Source: Paragonimus westermani (lineage: Eukaryota > Platyhelminthes > Trematoda > Plagiorchiida > Troglotrematidae). From it: DNA of 64,000 bases. Below are positions 23,823 to 35,329 of the stretch, piece after piece. Position numbers and translations under genes: made by a program. Where the stretch lies: NCBI GenBank assembly GCA_008508345.1, contig QNGE01000835.1:1-64000 (forward strand), given 5' to 3'. Every line of letters begins with the position of its first letter. Positions within the stretch are counted from its first letter, which is position 1. The notes below the pieces were generated by a model, which saw nothing but the letters and a program-made list of their open reading frames with translations, had not been told where the DNA came from and made no database searches.

Positions 23823-26800
23823 AATTCTCTAAGTGGACAACTACGGGTCCCCAGTCTACCGTTTGCCACTTTACTGCGCGCAATGATGGTTAACCTGTCC
23901 GAATACGTAATATAAACTGCTTCATGTCCACCCAAGCCTACTTAAACTTTCACACGATCGTTCGACGTGGCGACTTTAAGGCATATTGTGAAAGAACCAA
24001 ATTTAAGCGAGCGGGGAGGCTTGGCGTTCGGGAGCGTCAATCTATGAGAAGTCAGTAGGGTGTACCAAGGCGGAAATACTCAGTCATTTATAACGCGTAC
24101 CATTTTTCAGAAGGAACTTTTTGTCGCAGAGTAAGTCGCATCTTAGCATTGACATAACACACTATCAGAACGTGCACCAAAGTAGTGCAGTTGTTATAGT
24201 CGAGTGGATTGGATTTCTGGAAATGAAAGTGTAATAACCGGGTCGCTTCTTGCCAGTTCCAAATGGCTAGCTCAAACCTAACTCCGCATATTTTTGAACT
24301 GAACCGTTCGGTGAAACTGTGGCGTGTCGTCAGGTGTAACTTTCTGGGGGAGAGGGACAGCTGACTATTGCTAGTCTTCTCCGGAAGGTCTGCAAACTAC
24401 ACTTTCAATGAAATCCAATAAACCACAATGAACTCAAAGTAATCTAATATACAAACGAATATTCTCGCTGACTTAAATCAAAACACCATGTTGGATCCTA
24501 TTTGAATTTTCTATGCTGTTGACACAGGTACGAGTCTTGCAGGCTGTTACATGAGCTTTGTCTGTTGTCACACCCCCTTCTTGTTGTGCAAACAGTGATC
24601 CACTCGGTTTTCTTTATTACGGTGAATGACCGGAGATCAGAACGTACTATTCAAGTTCTTTGACAGATGGAGAAATTATGAAACATTCAGTGAATTTTGT
24701 GCACGCGTCTTAGCGATCGAGTATTGGTCAAACAAATGCAACAGTTCTAGCAAAGAACGTCTTGGCAGCAGGCGAAGCTTGCTAAACGTCCACCTCCAAG
24801 AACCTTTGTGATTTGATCACACTTCCTATAGTGCTTTCGAAAGACTGTAAGCAAATTGGCGCTCGTTAACCAATGTACCAACAATGTACTTAATTTACAT
24901 ATCCTTACTAGCAAATACCATATGTTTGTATGAATAACTTGATACGAAGCAGAGATGTAGTACTTAATGCGAAGTTGGCCATTAACGATTTACTTAGTGG
25001 ATCGGTCAAGACTGACGATTCTATACATGGGCAAACTCAAAATAGCTGTTCTACAGGCACCCCGGATGATATCCATTATGAGGACAGACTGTTGGATAAA
25101 ACGGTTACTTAAAAATATATGGTGTTCAGTGGATGCCAACTGATTCCTAATGGTGTACTGACAATCACGAAGGTTCTTCAACCAGTGGCTGTGGTACCTA
25201 ACTGATACGATTTGGCCGTCGTAATTTTGCATATACAAAGCTTACAATTAATGGGTTCCGAAACCCCGCTAGGGGATAGGCGTGCTCACGGGGCCAAGTT
25301 TGCGTATGATCACGTGGTCCACGCGTTAGGCGGCAAGCTCTAGGGCACTTGAGTGTGCCCGTCCATTGTCAGCGTTGTTCAATGAAACAGCGGCTGATCT
25401 AACAATGTCAAGCCAAATCGACCTAGAGAGGTAGATTTTCAGCGTTTTAGATACTCATGTTATTGTCGAATGAAATCCAACAGACCCAGTGAAGTTGGCC
25501 CACTAAAGAATCACCACTCTCAAGCCAGTCTAGTTACCTGACATCCACAACCAGTATACTCGAGACTTGCTCGAAGTTAATCCCTTTTAACCAGGCCACT
25601 GAAATGACTTCGTGGCAGCCGTTGTAATCTGGTTGTTTCAGCCGCGTTCACGTAAGTCAGTAATGGCGAACAACACGAATCTCACGTATGCCAGTGCATA
25701 CCCATTTAAACAGTAGTTCATGTGACCAACTGCATGTAGACTCATGTTTGTCTCATTGGGGAAATCGGACCAATTAAGTGCACACTATTCGTATCCACAG
25801 TTGCGAGGCCGCATTCTTATCATTGAGATGTAATATAAACTGAAATTGGAAATTGTGGGATAGGGTATGGACTATGGAGGTTCAGATGATGCAACCTGCA
25901 TTCTCGTGAAACCGTTATTGAGGTCTGAATTGATAATGTTGCTACCTCGCACGCTCAAATCCAAGAGTACCAGGCCTACTTATATTGTTGGGGTGTCTCA
26001 ATCCTCAAGGGGTTGGGGCAAGTTGTATGAGTAACGTTAACAGGACTGGTTAGATTCAGTTGCTGATGTTAACAACTTGTGATTATGAAAGCAATAAGTT
26101 CCTCTATCGACTCAGTTGGGCACAACGAGAGAGAAAACAAGGGCCGCAATAGCCCGCTCGGATTCACCGGGATGTACCCACCCCTGCAAGTCAACTGCAG
26201 CCATCATATGATTGGTCGAACAACGGGTCGATCGATTGGAACAAGTATGCTAATCGGATCTGACCTAATTGAAGAAGAAAACAAAGTCAAATTCAGGATG
26301 AGGTCATATATAGACATGAACATCATGCTGACACGTTAATTATTGGTCTTTGCTGTCGCACCTTTAGGTGATTGACGTTATTGGCTAGCCAGTTGCGTAC
26401 TTTGTTGGAATCGCATGTTGTTTCATCGGTTCATTTAGCAAACTGGGTAGCTGTTTGTGAAGGTGTTTGGTGCAGTTTTACTTAAGTATGGAAGTGAGTA
26501 TCAACAGCGGCCCACTAGCGTGATCACCTCAACTACGGTAAGCCGTTAATATCTGGCTTTGGTCAGCTACTCAACCAGAGAGTTTCCATTGCACACAAAG
26601 TGACTAACATTTCAGTGAATTTTTTAAGAAGACACGACTTTGTGTGGGTGTTTGAACAGCAAAAATGAGCAAAAGAGCGGTAATTTAAGCCAATTTTGGG
26701 AAAATCTGATTCGGACGGTGGAGATGGCGTAAACTAAACCATTTAACATAGGCTAGGATCTAGAAACGGTTACCCACGCTAAAGCACACTCTTCACATCA

Positions 26801-29589
26801 GACCATATTCATTTAAACCGGTCGTTCACTTTTTTGGAAATGGACAGTCAGAGTTTGAGAAGAAATCTTCATCTCATGTCTCAAAGGATTTCTTCAGATT
26901 GCTCGATAGTTATTTATACCCGGATATTACGGCGCCATAGGTGACCCGAATGGATCATTTGAAATTGAGTTCGTTCGGGTTACTTGAACAAAACAATCAC
27001 ACATCACTGTGTGAATTAAACTTGCAAGATCTTATAGGTCATAAACACATGACTACCATGAAAACAAAATCCGGCCATCAAGTAGAGTGGAATACGTGCT
27101 GATCGATTAGGATATTAGGTGCTGCTCACAAATAAACACATGCTAGCTGTTGTGATTTTGGGCTGGACGTCTACAAATGACGAGTGATACTGTGCGACCA
27201 GGAAACACCGCGTCTGCAACCCTAAAACAGTTATTGACCACAGGTCAAAATTGTGGTATCTCTATTTGGGTTCAATCAGCAGTAAGCTTCACGTACACTA
27301 ATAACGGTAGGGAAAACACGTGACTCAGTAAAAGTACATACTGTATTGTCCCATTTGCAAACGGTGAACCCATTTTCAAGTGTGTGGACGGATGAGGCGT
27401 TGGTCGTTGACGCCGCAGCCAATCAGGACCACCTTGAGCCTTGGCACGAGTGTGGGGCACACAGGCGGCCTTGACGCGGACACAACAACAAGCCTGAATA
27501 GAGTGGCATGGTCTTAGGCAAATTATGGGGCGAAAAACACGACGTGGATTCATTTTACACGCTCCTGTCAGTCGTAAACGTGTGAAAACAAACGAAACGA
27601 AACAAATGAAATTGTGGAAAGTACAAATCGGTCTGTTTTGTGTTTGCGAGAGTTGAACAATTGCTGTTGTGGGACAGGCGCATTTCAACTTATCACCAAT
27701 CCTGTTCCCGAAATTGCATCCCAAGCTTTCACCTTCAAAATAGAGTTTGAAGTGGACAACTATTTAGAAACTCCCACAAGTGCTATGTAAAATACTTTAC
27801 TTACTGCTGACTTTTTACATGCGATAGGCTCAAAGTTCATGCATTTATACATTGGTGTATCCATGTTTGTTCGTGAAGCACTGAACGTTCAACAGATCCA
27901 TTTGAACGCGGTCTGATCAAGATGTCATGGAAAGACGAACAGTTCTTCCTTTCGAACTCATATGTCACTGAGAGAACTTGGTGAACAGAAATATAAGATC
28001 GATTTGCTTTTTTAATTTGCCTCTTGTTTTGTCAATGAAGACGAACTTGTCGACAAACCGTTTGTGCAACTTCAGCCCATTCACGACCTGAAAAAATGTT
28101 TGCTCTGCTTTAGCCACAAGAACACCAGCCAAAACATAGACGAAATGGTCACCGAGGGATGTATCACAAGTGGTAAAATCCCACAGTTTCTGTACAATAT
28201 AAAAATAAACGTTTCCGATAGTCGTCCGTGATCGGGAGACGGGATAAAATGTAATTTATTGTTTCGCCTGATTGTTCATTTGTGAATAAAAAAACTGACG
28301 TCACCAAGGATGTTCTACGGTAGCGGGAAAATCAAATATGGACAGATTTAATGGATAGATCGTTAAGTCAGGTGGCTGAAATGTAGCTGCGGTCGGAATG
28401 ACAGCGTTAGATGTATTGCGAAAACTCAGAATATTGGCATGGGGTTACACCACATCAAATAATGTATTGATGGAATTGCCGATTTACCCACCAATGCGGG
28501 TGATCAGTAAAGATTTTGTAAGTGAATCGAACGTTTGACAGACCTACTGGCAAACGAGTATCGGGGAGAGTATCATTTGCGTTGATTTCGCAAGCGGGGA
28601 GGAATATAAGAGATGTGCTTGTAAGAAGAATAATCTAACGGACAAGCAGCTTGTTTTCATAGCCGCATAAATGACTAGAAAAGCGGATGAAACCTATCGA
28701 TTTCGTGTGAACTGTAGATGGCTAAAACGAGTGACAATCCAAGATCTGTTTCCGATCCTTGAAAGAAGATTTTTGAACGGCTATCTGGAATGGAGAAACT
28801 ATCTCTCATTAGCCCATGTTAGGGTTATTAGCAGTTATCAGTGACACAGAAAGATAGAGCAATAACAGTCTTTCGTGTGAACGGGCAATAATACGATTTT
28901 CTCAAGATACCGTGCTGATTTTGCAACGCTCCACGGACCTTCAGACGGCCCTGGAGGATTAGGAGTTGATGATTGTGTATGTGTCCGGACAATCAGAGAG
29001 GTTGACATCAGTGCTACTTCGCATGGACGAAGCATACCTAGCGTTGAGCGGTATGGAATGCCGAATCGACAGAAGTACCGTCGTCTGTATGCGACACATT
29101 TAGGAAGCAATGAACTATCGTCAGATGAGGTTACAACCACCAAGTATTTTCTACCCCCAAAATCTAAACGTGGATTGAATTTCTTTCACGAAGGGGTTGG
29201 TTATGATTTAAAATTAGTATATCCGAACCGTACACAGAACGGATATGCAAAAACATATTGTGCGTTGTGCTGATGCTCATTATTAAGTAAATCCTTGGTT
29301 AAGCCACAACGAGTTAAAACCAGTTATCGGTTTCGTAACGCTTCGTCCCTCTCGGAGAGCCTTTATCAAGCGATTTGAATCAGAAAATTCACGTTGTACA
29401 AGCCTGAAATGAGGTAGTCATCACCTGGCACGTGTGTGTGTATTTAACACGCAGTGTGTGGGCAGTTAACCAATGGATTGTATGGGTTCATGGTTCACCT
29501 GAGGTCACCACGTGACGAGCCCAGGCGCAACAAATCTAGGTAGTGTATGCTGTGTGTGCATGTATGCGATCAATCTACATGCGTGTAGA
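23823..29589. other. Long stretch with no recognised gene
   Basis: Nearly 6 kb with only unsupported open frames. The longest (150 codons, minus, 27272-27724) lacks any family signature. Confidence 0.5.
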
Positions 29590-30490
29590 CTGTTTGGGAT
29601 GGGATGGATGACAGGGATCCGCACACCTTCTTACTACACCTTACATGTTCTTTAGTGCGTATTTCAAGTTGTCGGGCAGTCTGTCCAATGTATGAGGCTT
29701 GACAATCTTTGCATTTAATTCAGTAAACACAGTTTGACTGCTCCAGATCTGTTCGTTTGTTCTTCAAGTGGACTAACTTATTCCTTAACGTGTTTGTGGC
29801 TTTAAATGCCACTCTGATATTGTACTGGTTGAGGACCCGTCTAAGATCTTCCGATGTATTCCTTCTGTACGGAATAACAATAGTCGATAGCCAGTTCCTG
29901 TGCTCGTTGATCTTGGAATGTGCCTCCTGAGTTGGCCGTAGAATCCTGTCACAGTAACCGTTGGCTTTAAGTGTCGATTTCACAATCGCGTATTCTTTCG
30001 AGAGCTCGTCCTCGGAACTGGTTAATAACAACGCCCTGTGAAATAAACTGGATGCGACTGCTTTCTTAGTACACATGGGGTGTTCAGAGCTAAAGCAAAG
30101 GTACCGATTAGAATGGGTGTCTTTTCTGTGCACGCGTGTGTCCAGTTTGCCGTCGTCTCTCCTGCGTATTCTGCAGTCTAGGAAACTCAGCTCATGATCC
30201 ACTGATTTGCGCTCGATTGCAAATTTGACGATTTGATGAAAGGAGTTTATATGCCCCATGAATTTATCAATAGTTTCTTTACGTATCACCACCAACGTAT
30301 CATCGACATACCTCCACCAAATCCAAGGTGGATCAGGAAAGCTGGACAGCAACTTTTTCTCTAGATCTTGCATGAACAAGTTAGCAACCGTGGAAGAGAT
30401 CGGGAGCCCATCGCTACTCCGTCTGTTTGCCGATAGAGGATCCCCTTGAACGTAAAGAAGGTAGACCGTAAGCAATGCTCCGTAGGCCCG
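29590..30490 (-). pseudogene. Penelope-like element RT and GIY-YIG fragment
   Basis: Minus strand from 30490. It shows EHCLRSTFFTFKGILYRQTDG, then a 1 bp deletion in a C run shifts frame, then SSTVANLFMQDLE and WWRYVDDTLVV with the catalytic YVDD at 30299-30310. FLDCRI, VHRKDTHSNRYL and SEHPMCTKKAV follow. After CVY there is an in-frame TGA, then KCKDCQASYIGQTARQLEIRTKEH, which is the start of the GIY-YIG endonuclease diagnostic of Penelope-like elements. The coding match fades near 29590. Two disabling changes make it a pseudogene. Confidence 0.88.
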
Positions 30491-30495
30491 GATGA

Positions 30496-30710
30496 ATGTC
30501 TGGTCAGCTTGATACTGTTTCGTTGTTCACCAAGATTCCAGTGGGGGAAAGTCTGGAGGTGATTAGCCAGTGTCTTGAAGCAGATGCCAGTTTAGCTGAA
30601 CAAACAGGTTTATCAGTTAGTGAGATTGTGGAAGCTACGGAGCATTGCTTACGGTCTACCTTCTTTACGTTGAGGGGGATCTTCTATCGATGTTTGGATT
30701 GGTCCTTTGC
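30496..30710 (+). pseudogene. Penelope-like element RT fragment, opposite strand
   Basis: Plus strand: LDTVSLFTKIPVGESLEVI, then LSVSEIVEATEHCLRSTFFT, which is the RT segment just upstream of the piece held by the neighbouring minus-strand fragment. About 55 bp (30635-30689) repeat 30431-30485 in inverted orientation with about three differences. The two fragments are head to head, and the coding match here ends soon after the shared segment. Confidence 0.82.
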
Positions 30711-32339
30711 TGGATAGTCTGTTATATTGGAGGTTCAGATGAACCATGAATCGAGTGGAATTTCATCACAGTACAAAACACAGCTGTAAAACAGGGCACA
30801 ACATTGTTCTATCCTATCCCGGTAGTTTGCACAAATTGGGGGAAGTGACCGCAGTGTGCTACCGGCATACCAGAAGAGACTTGATTTTGGCAAGTAGGAT
30901 CCTAACGAAAATAACCAATTCATGGGTAACTCGTTGACGCTACATCAAGTGAGCTGTTCGATTTACAGTGAACATTCGTTTAACGTATGAACTTCCCCAA
31001 TCCAGAGATCTTACCGGAGTTTGTCGTACCTACCTAGTGGGCACATTTTAGCAAATTTTCAAACAGTCAACTACATTCATTTGAATAATGTTTTGCCAAT
31101 TTATCTACGTTTCTCGAAACCCTGAGACGTATGTTTACTTTTTCGGCTTCCTCTAATCTGTAAATTTCCATGAACCTCATGAACTCTGCTGTCTTACCTT
31201 CGTTGACTCGATTTTGAACGGTTGGTCCACCAATCTTTTCCCCAGCGAAGTACAAGCCAGGCTTTGTTCAGGATGTTGTTGTCTGCAAGTTCCTCTCGAA
31301 TCAAGCTCTGATGAAATCGAATAAACTGAAGCTGATTTGCCTGTGAATCCCAATCTTGTTAATATCCACATGAACCAAAATCCAGCGCTGAAGGATTTTT
31401 ATCATACATGATGGTATTGAAGTTCGTATCTGGCTGACATCGGCGAAGTCATGAATGTTGATTTAGCTGAAAATATCTTAGCGGAAAGCCCAAGATTAAG
31501 TTAGCTTGTATCCGATAATCTCGGCTCGCCTGATCCTACACCAGTGAAAACAAGTGATTACTTATTTATGAAACAACTTCCACGTTGGCTATAGTGAATA
31601 CAATCTTAGCACACTTGCATTACTGTATAAAGCTAAGATAATCTCTTCTCCAATTTACAGGGAACTTTTACACACTCGACTTGGTCTCCGAGACCCAAAA
31701 ATTTAACAGTATCCATTAGCCTTATATCACAGCGTACTGCTCATTCGGTGGTTAACGGTTGTTCGTCAGTTAAAAAAAAACTAAGGTTATCCACAAGTAG
31801 GTATTGAGTATGGGAAGTAGGGGACCAAAAAGGAAAGACCCACTTAGGTGTCGCTCGAGGTGTTTACTGACAACGAAATGGTCAACGTAGAACACTTGAA
31901 AACTATACCTTCTCCGGCTCAAGATGTCTCGATATCACTTTCTCATGTTTCGATTTCATTATGAGATGTCCCAAGTAACTCGGTCCAGATGAGCAAACTT
32001 CGTATACCAGAGAGTATCGTCACCTATCACTGCGTAAGAACTAATCGATTCTTGTTGTTCAACCTATTTATGAGCATATTAACCGTGTAACCTTGTTCCC
32101 CGTTGAAATCCAGCCAATATTCGTGGGGCACCTTAAATTGACATCGAGAAACACGCCAGTTGTAAAGGGTTGGATTGGACGGACGCATCGATGCGAAGTC
32201 AACCGTCGATTCGCAGAAGGCAGACGGGCATGTCAGCACGGTGCCCAGTCAGGATGGCGGGTTGCCTTAGCATCGGATTTTGTTGTGACGAGCATCGGGG
32301 TAAACCAAGTTGTTTATTTTCAAGTTGACCATCACTCAC
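30711..32339. other. No recognised gene
   Basis: Minus-strand frames near 31067-31371 look locally protein-like (GKTAEFMRFMEIYRLEEAEK) but switch frame and match nothing I know. Confidence 0.4.
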
Positions 32340-32530
32340 ATTTGATCGCAGCGTTCGCATTCAGATAGACATTCCAGCCAGCCTCTTTCGAAAAGAAGCA
32401 CTAGACTCGAGTTTCGCTCTGATTAGAGCTCATCAGTAGTGCATATCCTTGCCACGGCCGGGATTTGAACTCCAGCCATTCCAATCATGAGGCAACCGTG
32501 TTAACCACTGCGCAATTGACCTCACATTAG
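32340..32530 (-). repeat. tRNA-like SINE-type repeat, second family, copy 1
   Basis: Minus strand: GCGCAGTGGTTAACACGG (A-box-like), then CTGGAGTTCAAATCCCGGCC (B-box-like), followed by GCACTACTGATGAGCTC and GCGAAACTCGAGTCTAGTGC. The same order is found at 48690-48890 in the opposite orientation. Confidence 0.65.
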
Positions 32531-33229
32531 GCACGATCGACTGATCAAATCTGAACGCTCAACCACTCCCGCTTGTGAGCAATGATCAGGTTGCCCGATC
32601 GTCTCGAGAGGAGACACAGTTACTGCATGTCACGTGATACAACAAACGATTCACAAGCGGAACCGAGCCGACCAACGGTAAATCCAAGGCGTTGATACGA
32701 AGTGTAATCCTCCATTTTACTGTTGCGTCTTGTCTATAAGATAACCAACAGAAACTCAATAAACTGAGGTTCGCTTTGTGCCAAAAGTACTGCCTTGATC
32801 CCGTTTCTGAAAGTAACGACTCTTCAACGAAAAGTGATCTCGAGACATCTTAAACATCGAAACTGAAAAAGCTGCCAAAAGAACTGACAAAACGTCTGAT
32901 GGTTTCTGCTTAATTCATCACACAGCTACAACTGCTGCACCAGACAACAACCAAATCCCCGCCACAGGGATGGATTTTTGTGTGCTGCGGGAGGTATCTG
33001 CAGTGAGTCTCGGGGGAAAAATCACATTCTCGCGGGATAACTGCCAACTGGAGCAACTTGATTACTACCGTCCCGCGGATGGCCTTAAGAAAGGAGAAGT
33101 TAATTGCCTCGTGGGCACTCAGGGTGCAAGTTGATAGATTAGAAGCATACCAATCAAGCTGAGATAGTACATACATAGTATCGCGCTCATACAGGGAAGT
33201 TCTTAAGAAGGATATCATTGTTGCAAAAG
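32531..33229. other. No recognised gene
   Basis: Sequence between the SINE-type repeat and the CR1-like LINE. It may be the eroded 5' part of that LINE. Confidence 0.4.
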
Positions 33230-34423
33230 CAAGTACGCCGATGCCTGTTGTGCCAACGTGATCGGGAGGAGGGACAGCACATAACTTTGAAAAAACTAGG
33301 CAGACACTCGGATGTAACGTCTGAGGTGGCTCCCTCTCCCCTGCGGTGATAAGCAGACGGAGAGAAATGAGTGTGATCTACACGAATGCATACACTGTAT
33401 GAAATAAGTGGAACAAGCTTAGAGCTGTTAGGGAGGGAAGAGATATAGTCACAGTTACTTAGACCTTGTTGAAACCAAAAATTGATATTGTTAATCTGAG
33501 CCCATAGGGGCATTGTCTCTACTGTGTGGACAGAAAACATGGCTGTGTTAGCGGGGCCCGTTTCTTTTGGTAGTCCAGCGGTACGAAAAGTGAGCTGACA
33601 GATACCTTGTAAAAGGAAATGTGCAGGTTCCATTTTGCTTGTTCAAGGTGCAAGACATTATGGTGATTGTGGCGAGCGTATACAGAAGTCTGATGACTTC
33701 CGTGGTGGAGAATGAACAATTGTTTGCAGCCCTCGAAGTTTAAACAAGCAAAGCTGACAAGTTCCTTCTCCTGGGTGACGTTAATATGCCTGAAGCAGAC
33801 TGGGCAGAGGAGCATGCCCCAAGTTGCTTTTTTAGAGAAGCTTTGCTTAGAATTTTGCATGCCAAAACATTAGCGCAGGAAGTGGGCCAGTTTGTATGTA
33901 GGGGGTCTGACAAACTGTCAGGTGTGCTTGGTAGTCACTTGGAGCTCAAATGAAGTAGGCAGCCTTGAAACGGAGGCTTCCTTTGGCAAAATCGATCGTG
34001 GATTGACACACCTAATCACAGAGACCAGGCGCTTGATAGCTTTCGACAAACGACGTCGGAAAACAGTAAGACAGGTATCGAGGAGTTCGTTCGAAAAAAC
34101 GGGGTTACTATCTTGGATGCCTGCTGTATGTGAGTCTGAGTTAAACGTGGAAGAAAAATGTGAGAGAATAAAAACGAAACATCAGAAACTTAACAAATGA
34201 GTTTGCTGTCCTATGTATGATTGGACTATGCGGCACCTCGGCTTGGTGGACGAGGATGGTAAGTAAAGCCCAAATCAGGCGCATTGTACGGAGACGATTA
34301 GTTAACGGGTAGACATGAACGGCACCTTATCGACCATGAGAACTACCATACCCACGGTCCTTGTTTACACATTGCGTATTGCATTACGTTGGACTGACTG
34401 CTCTGTATCTGCTTGTGTTGTTG

Positions 34424-34454
<31 letters not shown>

Positions 34455-35150
34455 TGCAAAGAAACCGTTTTGTCACTCCAGTACCACGTTTTTGAAGCGG
34501 CGAACGTAACAAGAAGGAATGCAGGTTGACGTTAGAGGAAAATCTCGTAAAGAGGTCTAAGCAGAACCGAAAGGCATATTTCAATCACATCCAGTCCACG
34601 GTAGCCATACGATCGGGTGTTGGATGCGTTAAGGCTGGACGTGAAATGCATACCACGACATGCGATGAAGAAGCAAGGGAATCACTCCAGTTTTTTGGGA
34701 AGGTACACAGTGTAGATAATGGTGTGTCTCGCAGGATGGAAACCTTTGTTGATCTACTGCAGATGAAATGAGTGACCAACTGCTGAATTTGGACGTAAAC
34801 GAGGTGGCAGGACCGGATGACATCCATCTAACAATGTTCAAGTCGCTGGCTGAAGTCTTGGAATATACGCTTGCACGATAACTGTCCATGTCACAGGAAG
34901 AGGGTGAGTTAACTGCAGAGTGGGAATTAGCAGCGGCGACTGCGGTTCACAATTGTGGCAACAGGGAGAAGGGGTCTAACTAACTTGCAGTTAACTTCAC
35001 TTCTTCGGTGTGGAATTTGTTAGACAGAGTACTGAACGACAGGATGGCGATTCATGTTACCGAGCAGAGACTTCTGACAGCCCACCAACGTGGTCTTGTC
35101 AGGCGGCAATCCTGTTTGACAAATGTGTTAGCTTTTTCTAGGCGAACTCT
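33230..35150 (+). pseudogene. Decayed CR1-like LINE, endonuclease to RT
   Basis: Plus-strand pieces in the order of a CR1/Jockey-type LINE: APE endonuclease start (VIYTNAYTV, KWNKLRA) near 33380-33420; VDRKHGCVSGARF near 33530; VASVYRS near 33675; LLLGDVNMPEADW at 33765-33805; linker region 33970-34200; a microsatellite near 34417; RT linker KRSKQNRKAYFNHIQS to 34770; RT fingers NEVAGPDDIHLTMFKSLAEV, FTSSVWNLLDRVLNDR and RGLVRRQSCLTNVLAFSRR, ending near 35150. Many stops and frameshifts. The catalytic A-D-D region is missing, so the element is 3' truncated or eroded. Confidence 0.75.
34417..34457. repeat. (TTG)n(CTG)n microsatellite
   Basis: Trinucleotide tract inside the decayed CR1-like LINE, splitting its linker region. 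Confidence 0.95.
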
Positions 35151-35206
35151 ACCAGTTCACTTGTAGTTGCAAGGACCCAATTTACTTCCGGGTGGAAGTG
35201 AATGCG

Positions 35207-35230
35207 CTGTTAGTGACCGAAAGGTCGAAA
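35207..35230 (+). other. Degenerate hammerhead-like hairpin
   Basis: CTGTTAGT, then GACC-GAAA-GGTC, a perfect 4 bp stem with a tetraloop, then GAAAA. It resembles the hammerhead core CTGATGA-stem II-GAAAC with the first box mutated. It lies just after the CR1-like LINE relic. Confidence 0.35.
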
Positions 35231-35300
35231 AATTGTGGTTGGTCCGTACACTTGTTGATATATTCATTTCGCAAAAAACTTGATTATCTTACGTTCTTGA

Positions 35301-35329
35301 CTGGTGAGAGCAAACCGAAGTATCGAAAC
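35301..35329 (+). other. Second hammerhead-like module
   Basis: CTGGTGA (35301-35307), 17 intervening bases, then GAAAC (35325-35329). Spacing matches the 18 bases in the 55216 copy. The stem II pairing here is poor, so it is probably a decayed copy. Confidence 0.3.

Noticed and set aside
27272..27724. 150-codon minus-strand frame
   Set aside because: No domain, no signal peptide, low-complexity Cys/Arg-rich composition, no splice-supported continuation.
33187..33860. Minus-strand frames of 113-148 codons
   Set aside because: Antisense shadows of the plus-strand CR1-like LINE endonuclease, whose motifs read on the other strand.
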